A stretch of DNA of 64,000 bases from assembly GCF_900406815.1 (NCBI RefSeq), contig NZ_OVCN01000002.1, positions 124,001 to 188,000 on the forward strand, given 5' to 3'. Below are positions 26,429 to 35,165 of the stretch, in pieces. The position numbers and the translations under genes were made by a program. The notes beneath the pieces are model-generated. The model was given only the letters and a program-made list of their open reading frames with translations. It was not told where the DNA came from and searched no databases. The first letter of the stretch is position 1, and each line of letters opens with the position of its first letter. This DNA is from Acinetobacter haemolyticus (GTDB taxonomy: Bacteria; Pseudomonadota; Gammaproteobacteria; Pseudomonadales; Moraxellaceae).

Positions 26429-27304
26429 ATGTCCTTTTATCGTAACTTGCTTCGAGTTTTACCTTTACCATTTTTACGTAGTATTGCAAAAGTGGCGGCA
26501 TACTTTATCAATCAAAATCCAAATAAAAGTATGTTATGGAAAACTCGAATCAATTTAGGTCTCGCCTATCCAGAGTTAGCGACCGATCAAAAAGAAAAAA
26601 TGGCTCGGGAAAGCGTCACCAAGCAATGTCTCAGCTATATCGAATCTGGAAAATGCTGGGCAATGCCTCCTGAGTGGAGTATCCAGCAAATTCATACTGT
26701 GCATAATTTAGAAGTCTTAACCGATGCACTCAATGATCCTAAAGGCGCTTTAATTATTACACCTCATCTTGGAACTTGGGAAATGATGAATGCTTGGGTA
26801 CACCAATACGGTATCCCCACCATCATGTACAAACCAATGAAAGATAGTGGCTTTAATAGCTTTGCTCTCCATGCTCGCCAGCGACTCAATGCAACATTGG
26901 TTCCAACTGATGCCAATGGTGTAAAGGCTTTATTTAAAAACCTTAAACAAGGCGGATTTAGCGTGATTCTGCCCGATCATGTACCTCAACCTTCAGGTGG
27001 TGTGGTGGTTCCTTTTTTTGGAATCCCATGTTTAACCAGTACTCTCGCCAGCAAAATGGCACAAAAGACCCAATGTCGTTTAGTGGGTCTAAGCTGTTTC
27101 CGCCGCGAAGACGGTGAAGGTTTTGATGTGTATTGTGATGATCTTAACAACCCTCAACTCTATGATCGAAATATTGAAGTTGCAACAACTGCGTTAAATC
27201 AAGCGGTTGAACAAATGATCAACCGCTTCCCTGCAGAGTACATGTGGGGATATAAGCGGTTTAGGGGAGAAAATGCTTCAGATGAATTATATAAAAAGGA
27301 CTAA
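26429..27304 (+). CDS. LpxL/LpxM (HtrB) family lipid A late acyltransferase
   Basis: Inner-membrane acyltransferase of the LpxL/LpxM family. The catalytic HX4E motif is HLGTWE (about residue 114), followed by IMYKPMKDSGFN and PDHVPQPSGGVVVPFFG, both typical family segments; the end carries EYMWGYKRFRG, matching the conserved Y.W.hkRf motif. The N-terminal hydrophobic anchor is weak and the protein (291 residues) is at the short end. It would transfer an acyl chain onto lipid A, but a Kdo-independent lysophospholipid acyltransferase function cannot be excluded. It sits between aspS and the sugar-transfer genes. Confidence 0.85.
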   Translation: MSFYRNLLRVLPLPFLRSIAKVAAYFINQNPNKSMLWKTRINLGLAYPELATDQKEKMARESVTKQCLSYIESGKCWAMPPEWSIQQIHTVHNLEVLTDALNDPKGALIITPHLGTWEMMNAWVHQYGIPTIMYKPMKDSGFNSFALHARQRLNATLVPTDANGVKALFKNLKQGGFSVILPDHVPQPSGGVVVPFFGIPCLTSTLASKMAQKTQCRLVGLSCFRREDGEGFDVYCDDLNNPQLYDRNIEVATTALNQAVEQMINRFPAEYMWGYKRFRGENASDELYKKD

Positions 27305-27321
27305 TTCAAAATATAATACAA

Positions 27322-28137
27322 CTATTCAAATTTAATTTTGGTTAATTTTTTCCCTTGAATAAACCATATTCCAGTTTGAATAAAAGAAAATATTTGCAAA
27401 AAAGGACGGCTAAACTCACGTATAGCTTTGGCTTGTAAACTCAATTTCTTTTTAACTTTACTCTCTCCTTTACGAATATTCCTAACCTCCTCAAGAGAAC
27501 TTGGGAAATTGGTTTCACCTTTCGTTAAAATCACATCTTGAATACATAACGCAGGGGATAATTGATATACTTTTTTCTTTGATTCTTCTGGATAAATTCT
27601 AAAAATTATATGATCTATAGGTATGAGCTTGGGAAGCTTGACTGTAAAATCTAATAATGATTCAGCAGCTCTACGTGACAAAATATACCCACCGGCCCCC
27701 ATATGTGGGCTATCTAATACCATTAGCTCACGTTGATTATGTAATCTTACGGTCTCCTCTTTTCTAGAGATAAATACTTTACGATATAGTGTTTCTAATT
27801 TAATTATTCCACACTGTTCAGAAATCCAGTGGGAGTCTTTCAAAAAAACTTGAGCAAATTTTCCTAGATAAATATCATCTTCAAATATAGCGATATAATC
27901 TAAGTTTTCATCAACAGCTTTTTTCCATAAGATAGCGTGACTTAATATACAAGCGACCTCATTTGGATGTAAATCTGTTGTATCAACCTTTATTCCCAAT
28001 GCATGGGCTGTTTGAAGTAAAGTGACTGGGGTAATAGCATCAAAAAATTCAAAAGCTAATCCCTCTTTACCAAATTCAGTATGAATATGCTTTCTACGCT
28101 GAGACTCATTAGAAAGGCTTATCACATAATTTTTCAT
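27322..28137 (-). CDS. GT25-family LPS glycosyltransferase A
   Basis: Predicted beta-glycosyltransferase of family GT25 (LPS biosynthesis LpsA-like). It starts KNYVISLSNESQRRKHI, the family's N-terminal IxL..S..RR motif, has HPNEVACILSHAILWKKAV and the conserved ED-rich IAIFEDDIYLGKF, and MGAGGYILSRRAAESLL near the acceptor site. Its C-terminus is basic (residues about 225-271), likely membrane associated. It is the only minus-strand gene in the left part of the locus and is divergent from the GT8-like gene across about 270 bp. Sugar specificity cannot be deduced. Confidence 0.88.
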   Translation of the reverse strand: MKNYVISLSNESQRRKHIHTEFGKEGLAFEFFDAITPVTLLQTAHALGIKVDTTDLHPNEVACILSHAILWKKAVDENLDYIAIFEDDIYLGKFAQVFLKDSHWISEQCGIIKLETLYRKVFISRKEETVRLHNQRELMVLDSPHMGAGGYILSRRAAESLLDFTVKLPKLIPIDHIIFRIYPEESKKKVYQLSPALCIQDVILTKGETNFPSSLEEVRNIRKGESKVKKKLSLQAKAIREFSRPFLQIFSFIQTGIWFIQGKKLTKIKFE

Positions 28138-28408
28138 AATTTAATCTTCATATACAACAGCATGCCAGACTAGTGTAAGGCATAAATATGGAATTATTCA
28201 TATTCTATATTGCAAATACAACAACAAAGTAAAATCGATTGATTGTTCTATCAAAAATCGTTGCCAATTTATTGCTCAATACACTTCAATGCTAGTCATG
28301 TAGAGAATATAGACTTACAATAAAGTTTTTAAATTTATCATGCAGTTCTTTATAGATTTAATCCTCTACCTACTGCATTGATTTATATATGATGAAGTGA
28401 TTGCAGAT
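28138..28408. promoter_or_regulatory. Divergent intergenic region inside the outer-core locus
   Basis: About 270 bp of AT-rich DNA between leftward GT25 A and the rightward GT8-like gene; it must carry promoters for both. No clear consensus promoter, terminator or repeat could be fixed by eye. Confidence 0.4.
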
Positions 28409-29317
28409 ATGAACAATGAAGTAATTAAAGTATTTGTGGGTTGTGATCCCAACAACTGTGATTTAGAACAAATGATGGTTTTAGATTACAGCATTCGAAA
28501 ACACACCCAACATTCTGTTGAAATTGTTTGGATGCAATTGAGCCATGACCCTAAAAGTCCATGGTACAGTAATCAAGAAACTAAAGAAGGTTGGCGTACT
28601 GAAAAATGGGCAACTCCATTCTCAGGTTTCCGCTGGGCAATCCCTGAGTCATGCAACTTTCAAGGTCGTGCCATTTATATGGATGCAGACGTCGTTGTTT
28701 TATGTGACATTGCTGAACTCTGGTCACATCCTCTTAGTAATGATGCTATCGTGATCGCAAAGGGTGGAAAGAGTACTGCTCGTTTATGTACCTGTGTATG
28801 GGACTGTGAAAAAGCTAAACAACATTTACCCGCATTGAAAGAATTACAAGCAGATCCTGAAGGGCATAAAAAGCTGATGCAGCTCATTAAAGAAAAGCCT
28901 GAACTCGTTCAACCTTATCAGGATTCATATAACAATATTGATGGTGAAGGTCTACCAATTGAGCAAATTAAAATTTTGCATTATTCTGATATGGGTACAC
29001 AATTTAGTCATAAATATGCTTTACGGCGCCTTGAGGCATCTGGACAAAAGCATTGGTTTGATGGGAAGATCATGCCGCACCCACGTGAAGATCTTGTCGA
29101 ATTGTTCGATCAATACTACCAAGAAGCTATTGAAAATGGGTATCGCCCTGAGAATTATACGATCACTCCTTTCGGTAATTTTTCAAAAGCAACACAGATC
29201 AACTATCACGGCAATAAAGTAACTCGTCCAGAAACAGAAGCCAACTGGTTCAACCGTTCGATTCAATCGCTTAAGTCTGTATTTAAAGGAAAAAAGAAGT
29301 TTTCTTTAGATGATTAA
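28409..29317 (+). CDS. GT8-like glycosyltransferase
   Basis: Cytoplasmic nucleotide-sugar transferase with a GT8-like GT-A fold: IKVFVGCDPNNC at the start (nucleotide binding), GRAIYMDADVVVLCDIAELW with the metal-binding DxD, and late KILHYSDM and INYHG segments with His ligands near the C-terminus. In Acinetobacter related proteins are encoded in the aspS-ilvE outer-core locus. ATG 28409 is used; GTG 28397 would add four residues, and neither has a strong ribosome-binding site. A basic C-terminal stretch (FKGKKKF) may aid membrane contact. The transferred sugar is unknown. Confidence 0.8.
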   Translation: MNNEVIKVFVGCDPNNCDLEQMMVLDYSIRKHTQHSVEIVWMQLSHDPKSPWYSNQETKEGWRTEKWATPFSGFRWAIPESCNFQGRAIYMDADVVVLCDIAELWSHPLSNDAIVIAKGGKSTARLCTCVWDCEKAKQHLPALKELQADPEGHKKLMQLIKEKPELVQPYQDSYNNIDGEGLPIEQIKILHYSDMGTQFSHKYALRRLEASGQKHWFDGKIMPHPREDLVELFDQYYQEAIENGYRPENYTITPFGNFSKATQINYHGNKVTRPETEANWFNRSIQSLKSVFKGKKKFSLDD

Positions 29318-29502
29318 TGTTTTTACATTTTAATGAATACTGCCTCCTTGAAACAATGTACGGGGAGGTAGTATTAAAGTATTCAATACAGATTCATACT
29401 TTCACAATCGCGCTAAGAATTAAAAAATATCATATAATTAAGAGATTAATTTTGGTCTATCCCCCCATGCTATGGTGGCAAACTTATTCCTGAGTAATCT
29501 CA

Positions 29503-30390
29503 ATGCAACAGATTTTTAATCGTATTACACAAAATATTTTTAAATTCCTTTATAAATCTTTCCATTCTAAAGCATACAAACATAACCGCCGCTATTGGCC
29601 TTATTACAAGACTGTTCGCAATAGCGAAGGTGACTTAGAGAAATTATTTTTTAATAAACAATTAATTGCAGACCATACAAAACCGTTTAAAAGTCAAAAA
29701 AATACTTGCGTACTAGTCGCAACGGGACCTTCTATCAAAGATATAGATCAGCGTTTTTTTTCAAATCCTAATTATGATTACATTGGAGTAAATGGTGCTA
29801 TCTCTTTGCATCACATTCATTTTAAATATTATGTAATTATTGATTTTAATTTTACGACTAAACGTTTCGATTTAGTGTCAAAAGTTCTAGATAGTGATTG
29901 CATTTTTTTTACAACTCCTCGATGTTTAGATATCATTTTAAAAAGAATCGACCCAAAGCTCATTAAATGTCAAATCAAGATAATTGAAACTATTTTTCAA
30001 GATAAAACTGTTGAACCATTCATGGGTAAAAAACATAAACTAGATTTAGAAAAACCCTACTTTCATCTATATGGTGAATTTGGCTTTTCAACGAATATAT
30101 TCAATGCAGTATTTGATTATTTAACTGTACCATATGTTGCATTACAGGTCGCATATGCAATTGGTTTTAAAGAAATTTATATAGCTGGATTAGATATGAA
30201 TAACTTTTCACAGCCACGTTTTTATGAGAATCTAGAAAATAAACAACCAACTATGTTAGATCAATACCTACATTTAATTTTTCCAGCTTTTGATGCTGCT
30301 GCCCAATTTTTCAATGACCATCAAATTCAAGTTTATAATCTTTCACCCACTAGCGCGATCGAATCTTTTAAAAAAATCGATACAATCTAA
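29503..30390 (+). CDS. Possible glycosyltransferase with GT42/WaaZ-like fold
   Basis: A 295-residue protein with no close family assignment by eye. The motif pattern resembles CstII-type sialyltransferases (GT42) and the WaaZ Kdo-transferase group: VLVATGPSIKDID (nucleotide-sugar loop), YDYIGVNGAISLH, a VALQVAYAIGFKEIYIAGLD core, and VYNLSPTSAIESF near the end. Campylobacter CstII has the corresponding GNGPSLKEID, ALGYKEIYLSGID and CPNS segments. It has a basic amphipathic N-terminus (KFLYKSFHSKAYKHNRRYW) suggesting membrane association. If the assignment holds it would use a CMP-activated acid sugar. It is strongly AT-rich, with Phe/Ile/Lys bias unlike housekeeping genes nearby. Confidence 0.55.
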   Translation: MQQIFNRITQNIFKFLYKSFHSKAYKHNRRYWPYYKTVRNSEGDLEKLFFNKQLIADHTKPFKSQKNTCVLVATGPSIKDIDQRFFSNPNYDYIGVNGAISLHHIHFKYYVIIDFNFTTKRFDLVSKVLDSDCIFFTTPRCLDIILKRIDPKLIKCQIKIIETIFQDKTVEPFMGKKHKLDLEKPYFHLYGEFGFSTNIFNAVFDYLTVPYVALQVAYAIGFKEIYIAGLDMNNFSQPRFYENLENKQPTMLDQYLHLIFPAFDAAAQFFNDHQIQVYNLSPTSAIESFKKIDTI

Positions 30391-30447
30391 TCTTTCAGTT
30401 TTTTGGTAATAAACAATACAATTGGCTTTTTTTAGAAACCTTAATGC

Positions 30448-32373
30448 ATGAGCTTGAATACTTTTCGGAATGATATTAATGGATTAAGAGCTTATGCTGT
30501 AATTTTAGTTGTACTTTTCCATTTCCAAATATTCGGGTTTTCGGCTGGTTATCTTGGCGTAGATATCTTTTTTGTCATTTCAGGTTACCTGATGACCAAA
30601 ATTATCATTGAAAAAATAAGTAAGCAGCAGCTTTCTTTTTCAGATTTTTATCTCGCTCGAATTGTACGAATATTTCCGGCACTTTTATTCCTTATTGTAT
30701 TTCTTACCATACTGGGTTGGTTTATTTTTATTCCAGAAGACTTTAAAAATTTTGCTAAAGATGCACGGTACAGTCTGACTTTTTTATCAAACGATCTCTA
30801 TTATCGTCAAGCTGGTGATTATTTTGCTGCCGATACACATGATAAAGCCCTACTTCACACTTGGTCCCTTTCGGTTGAATGGCAGTTTTATCTTTTATTT
30901 CCACTCTTGCTCTTTATTTATGCAAAATTTGATAAAAAATTAAAATATATTGGTATTTTTTTAAGTCTTATATTTATTGCTTCCCTATCATTTTCCACAA
31001 TAATGACAGCTAAAGATACCATGTATGGGTTCTTTAAGCTGACAACGCGTACGTGGGAACTAGTTGCTGGTGGTTTGGTATATTACTACTTTAATAATAA
31101 ACAACTCACACTCCCACTACAAAAACTCAGCGAAGGTTTAGGTTTTACCTTTATTTTTCTTAGTCTAGTTTTATACAATCAAAATACAGCTTGGCCAAGC
31201 TTTTTAGCCTTATTACCAGTGATGGGTACAATGCTCATCTTAATAGCTAATCGTCAAAATTCAATTTTCACTCAAGCAAAAATCTTTCAGAATATTGGTA
31301 GTGCCTCATATTCCATCTATTTATGGCATTGGCCAGTATTTTTTTTATTAAATTATTTTTTTATTAAATTAAATTTTATTAGCTTAAGTATCGCCCTCAT
31401 GCTCTCCTTTCTCTTGGGATGGTTAAGTTATAAGTACATCGAAGGTAGTCGGAGACCCTTACAAAGACTCAAGAAAAAATATACTTATTTATTATTTGTA
31501 TCTGTCCTGCTCTTGCTTTATCCAATCTATAAACATATAGAAGAAAATGGACTTGCAAATCGAGGAAACACCAAGGTCACCTCTAATCTAAACCAAATGC
31601 AGATGCCAAGTGTTGAAAATGGTTGGTGCTTTTATAATATTAAAGATAACCATAGTCTCACTGTAGGCTCACAAGGTTTTGAATGCTCAATTGCCTCAAA
31701 GCAGCATAATGCAAAATCGGCCCTGTTATTTGGAGATTCATTTGCTGGTCACAATAGCCCGTTTTGGGATCAGATTGGAAAGAAACTGAACTTAAATATA
31801 CAAGCCATTACGACAAACTGGTGTTATCCAAGTCTTAATAAAGAGTTTACAGGGAACAAACAATCTACAGCGTATCAACAGTGCTTATTAAATCGTGAGT
31901 ATTTATCTAAACATATAGATCAATACGATGTGTTGATATTCGCAGGCCGTTGGTCTGACATCGTACAGCAAAACCAGCAAAATGGTTTTTCTGAATTACT
32001 TAAGGTCGCTGAAAAACATCATAAAAAGGTCATCGTAATGTCTGAACCTTATGCTTTTAATAAAAACATCAGCCTACTTTTTAAAAGAGCCATGTGGTTG
32101 CATCGAGATCTGAACTTACAAGGTTATATGAATAACCCGAAAGCCACTGAACAAAAACGAGCAACAAAAATCATTAACGAGATCGTAAGCAAGCACCCAA
32201 ATACAATATTACTCACCCAACAAGAACTATTTAGATCAGATCAAATGGCTACAGATACAATCCCATATTCTCTGGATGGTAGACATATCTCGATCATAGG
32301 CTCACTTGCTTCTGCCGAATACTTCGAGCAACAAGCAAAATACGAGACCTTAAAACAATTTATTTGGGAGTAG
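30448..32373 (+). CDS. OafA/YrhL-type membrane acyltransferase with SGNH domain
   Basis: An acyltransferase-3 domain with about ten TM helices (residues about 1-360) carries the RNDINGLRAYAVILVVLFHF motif with its conserved Arg and His, FFVISGYLM, and LLHTWSLSVEWQFYLLFPL. The C-terminal periplasmic SGNH domain has the nucleophile motif ALLFGDSFAGH and the distal catalytic pair in LDGRHIS. Such two-domain proteins O-acetylate (or otherwise acylate) surface polysaccharides and LPS. With its location this predicts acylation of the outer core. It is AT-rich like its left neighbour and reads toward the oppositely oriented Caps_synth gene 16 bp away. Confidence 0.92.
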   Translation: MSLNTFRNDINGLRAYAVILVVLFHFQIFGFSAGYLGVDIFFVISGYLMTKIIIEKISKQQLSFSDFYLARIVRIFPALLFLIVFLTILGWFIFIPEDFKNFAKDARYSLTFLSNDLYYRQAGDYFAADTHDKALLHTWSLSVEWQFYLLFPLLLFIYAKFDKKLKYIGIFLSLIFIASLSFSTIMTAKDTMYGFFKLTTRTWELVAGGLVYYYFNNKQLTLPLQKLSEGLGFTFIFLSLVLYNQNTAWPSFLALLPVMGTMLILIANRQNSIFTQAKIFQNIGSASYSIYLWHWPVFFLLNYFFIKLNFISLSIALMLSFLLGWLSYKYIEGSRRPLQRLKKKYTYLLFVSVLLLLYPIYKHIEENGLANRGNTKVTSNLNQMQMPSVENGWCFYNIKDNHSLTVGSQGFECSIASKQHNAKSALLFGDSFAGHNSPFWDQIGKKLNLNIQAITTNWCYPSLNKEFTGNKQSTAYQQCLLNREYLSKHIDQYDVLIFAGRWSDIVQQNQQNGFSELLKVAEKHHKKVIVMSEPYAFNKNISLLFKRAMWLHRDLNLQGYMNNPKATEQKRATKIINEIVSKHPNTILLTQQELFRSDQMATDTIPYSLDGRHISIIGSLASAEYFEQQAKYETLKQFIWE

Positions 32374-32389
32374 CCCTTATAAAACCAAA

Positions 32390-33301
32390 TTAAATATCAA
32401 TTAAAGACCCTTCAAAATACATCCCTTTATTATAGAACTGGCATAAATAGTTACGCTCTTTCCCTGCCAGTTTTATCAATTTAGGATGTTCATCGGCTGG
32501 ATAATTAATCGCCATGTTAATTAATATTTTTTCTTTAACCCATCTGTTTTTGACTTGGTAATAGAATGCATTTTCATCACAATCAATCAAGCTAATACTC
32601 GGAAAATTTTTTCTCATAATCTTTTGGCAAGCAACATATGCCACCAAATATTCTAAATTACTGATCTGTTGAAAAATATCCTTTGTATTTGATTCAGTTG
32701 CCTTAATATTCTGAATATACTTTTTAGGTGTTTGTTGAATTGCTAAATATAATTCTTCATACCATTGTTTAAAGAAAATATTATGACCCACGCTTGCTAA
32801 TAACCAATTTTCTAACACAGGGAAATTCAAATTAGTAGTATTTTTACGACGGTAATAAGCAAAATTCGCGGTCTTTTTTTCAACCATAAGCTCCGAAATC
32901 CAGTCGAGACGGTCATATAGGATGATACTTGCATCCAGCCAAATCCCTCCATGATGGTACATTAGATCAAATCTAAGTAAATCAGCTTTTTGCTGGGCCG
33001 TTGCATCTTCAAGTTGGCTAAAATCAATATGACTATATTGATTAACATTCTCTGGATTAAGTACAAAAACCTCATATTCAGGATTCTTCTCACGCATCCG
33101 ATCAATGCATTTCTCAACAAACTCAGGAATATCGTTTTCCCAATACATCCATAACTTTTTTGGTAAAACGATAGTTTCCTCTGTCGGATTAAATGTGAGT
33201 AACCCAGCATAGTTATCAATTTTTTTGTTCTTATGCCTAATTTTATACGAATACATCAAATGAAATTTTACTAGATAAAACAATTTCTTAAAGATTTTCA
33301 T
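32390..33301 (-). CDS. Capsular-polysaccharide-synthesis type glycosyltransferase (Caps_synth/GT32-like)
   Basis: The protein matches the Caps_synth (GT32-like) pattern: PKKLWMYWENDIPEFVEKCI at the start, ADLLRFDLMYHHGGIWLDAS containing the DxxS/DxD-type metal site, and NTTNLNFPVLENWLLASVGHN downstream. At 303 residues it is normal length. It catalyses sugar transfer in the cytoplasm; donor and acceptor are unknown. It is the last gene of the minus-strand block that starts at ugd, and is one of the most AT-rich in the window. Confidence 0.85.
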   Translation of the reverse strand: MKIFKKLFYLVKFHLMYSYKIRHKNKKIDNYAGLLTFNPTEETIVLPKKLWMYWENDIPEFVEKCIDRMREKNPEYEVFVLNPENVNQYSHIDFSQLEDATAQQKADLLRFDLMYHHGGIWLDASIILYDRLDWISELMVEKKTANFAYYRRKNTTNLNFPVLENWLLASVGHNIFFKQWYEELYLAIQQTPKKYIQNIKATESNTKDIFQQISNLEYLVAYVACQKIMRKNFPSISLIDCDENAFYYQVKNRWVKEKILINMAINYPADEHPKLIKLAGKERNYLCQFYNKGMYFEGSLIDI

Positions 33302-33362
33302 TTAAATACTCAGCTATAAAATGAATACATTAAAAGACTTTTTACTCGCATAATTACAGCGT

Positions 33363-34121
33363 TTAAGAGAGTAAATGCCTAATCGCATAAAAACGATCAC
33401 GCCACATTCTTTTCTGTTTTTTAAACCCATGTGAAGCACTTCTATTTTCCAGTGCTTTACGTTGAATACCCTGTGTTGCCACAGTGCCTAGAATATCACT
33501 ATCAATCCCTGCAGGTTGGACAAAAGGCTGCCACACCCCCAATCCTTTACCATTTTTACTTAGCCAGCTTTGGAAAAAAATATCGACGGGCACTTGCATG
33601 GTTTTACCCAGCTCTACAAATGCCTCAGCGCCTGCTCTTGACCACACTAAACCTACGCCGCGGATCGGAAAATAATAAGCATGCCAAATGGTATAGTCAT
33701 GGATCTGAACGATGTCTTTTGCTAATTTTTTCTTTTTTGCAGCGAGATTCACCACATACCATTCAAGTTCTTTATGCTGATCAAGATAGCTGATTAATGA
33801 ATTAAGATTTTGTTTAAAGTTTGGTAATACTTGAATATCATCTTCAAGGACAACAAGATAGTCAGCATCGGTTTCTAAAAATTTTTTAGCACAACCATAA
33901 TGACTAAGGTAACAGCCTAACTCGGAACTTATCAAACTGCGACCTAATATTTTCTGGGCTGCTGCATCATCATAATTTTCAAATTCGGATAATGCTTTCC
34001 CACGCCCATCATAGGCAGGAAAACGAGAAAATGCCCAATCTGCTTGTTGCAACTGAGCTGTAGCACTTGCTAAACGCTGATCACTACCCTCTAGATTTAT
34101 AAGATAAGTAACAACTTTCAT
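33363..34121 (-). CDS. GT25-family LPS glycosyltransferase B
   Basis: Second GT25 enzyme in the locus: VVTYLINLEGSDQRLASA at the start, ISSELGCYLSHYGCAKKFL, and YLVVLEDDIQVLPNF with the acidic metal-binding motif, then RGVGLVWSRAGAEAFVEL. It ends in a basic segment (HGFKKQKRMWRDRFYAI). It differs markedly from GT25 A, so the two probably recognise different acceptors. Its start is 15 bp after the Stealth gene's stop, indicating one transcript. Confidence 0.88.
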   Translation of the reverse strand: MKVVTYLINLEGSDQRLASATAQLQQADWAFSRFPAYDGRGKALSEFENYDDAAAQKILGRSLISSELGCYLSHYGCAKKFLETDADYLVVLEDDIQVLPNFKQNLNSLISYLDQHKELEWYVVNLAAKKKKLAKDIVQIHDYTIWHAYYFPIRGVGLVWSRAGAEAFVELGKTMQVPVDIFFQSWLSKNGKGLGVWQPFVQPAGIDSDILGTVATQGIQRKALENRSASHGFKKQKRMWRDRFYAIRHLLS

Positions 34122-34136
34122 CCGATTTTCCTTTGC

Positions 34137-35132
34137 TTATCCTGCAATAGTCGCTTGGATTTGACTAGGCAAAACATCTTTAAATTTACGAATGAGTGCT
34201 TGCTGTATACGCTGTTCATCATTCTGTTGCAATTGATCCAAACTTTGGATACAACCAAATTTAATATCAGGATTTGATAGAGCCCGAGTAAATGACTCCA
34301 AATCACGACTATCTTTTAAATAAGCGATTTCAATATCATCTTTGAGAATTGCCTGATTATTTTTAATTGCGAGATGATTAGATACACCTACAGGCAGGAT
34401 TTGATCGATATTTCTAAATTTAAAGCTAATTTGCTTCTGCAATTGTTGGATATTTTTTTCAAAGTAATTGCACAGAAGTATCCGACTCAAGATATGCGGA
34501 CGATGGTGAATCTCGAAAAATTGAGATAACCCCACACAATCCGCACTTAACATTTGCGCCATTGTATATGAGGGCTGAGCCACTTTTCCAAATTTATTTT
34601 GCATAAACTTTCTGACAATATATTTGATTTTTTTTACCAGATTACTTTCCCAGTGCCCATACATCACCATGTGATTATCAACTAAAAAATCTTGTGGTTC
34701 AGAAGGTTGGTTAAAGAAAAAATCATCATTTAAATAAATAAAATAATCTGAAATACCCTCGATATTCCAAAGCATTGTTTCAATGCTTAGAGAATTAAAC
34801 GTCGGCAATGCAAATTCGTACCCTCTGAACAACTCTGTGTGATCGACTATGCTAATTTTGCCTTTCTCACAGAGATTCTGCTGCTCAAACTGATCCAGCC
34901 ATTGTGGTGTTTGTTGATCAGTGACCACATAAATTCTCCCACAATACGGCACAAACTTGAGTATCGAAGCTATACAAAAGTAGATTTCATCATTACTTGC
35001 AAAACGAGTAGCATCCAAAGCATTTGAAGGTGCAGTTTGATTTATAAATTGTTGACGCTTGCTTTTTAACTTCGGATCATTTCCATCTACCCAAGCAATT
35101 ACGATATCAATAGGATGTATTGTATCTTTCAT
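34137..35132 (-). CDS. Stealth-family sugar-phosphate transferase
   Basis: Shows the conserved regions of Stealth proteins: CR1 IDIVIAWVDGNDP at residues 8-20, NDEIYFCIASILKFVPYCGR, YVVTDQQTPQWL, CR2 around IEGISDYFIYLNDDFFF with the acidic catalytic cluster, and a later EIHHRPHILSRI segment. Stealth enzymes (CpsY, the GlcNAc-1-phosphotransferase family) transfer a hexose-1-phosphate from a nucleotide sugar, giving phosphodiester-linked units. In this locus that predicts a phosphodiester sugar in the LOS outer core. It lies within the minus-strand block with 15- and 33-bp gaps, so it is co-expressed with neighbours. Confidence 0.88.
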   Translation of the reverse strand: MKDTIHPIDIVIAWVDGNDPKLKSKRQQFINQTAPSNALDATRFASNDEIYFCIASILKFVPYCGRIYVVTDQQTPQWLDQFEQQNLCEKGKISIVDHTELFRGYEFALPTFNSLSIETMLWNIEGISDYFIYLNDDFFFNQPSEPQDFLVDNHMVMYGHWESNLVKKIKYIVRKFMQNKFGKVAQPSYTMAQMLSADCVGLSQFFEIHHRPHILSRILLCNYFEKNIQQLQKQISFKFRNIDQILPVGVSNHLAIKNNQAILKDDIEIAYLKDSRDLESFTRALSNPDIKFGCIQSLDQLQQNDEQRIQQALIRKFKDVLPSQIQATIAG

Positions 35133-35165
35133 AAATCAAACTCTTTCAGTGATGTAATACCTTGA

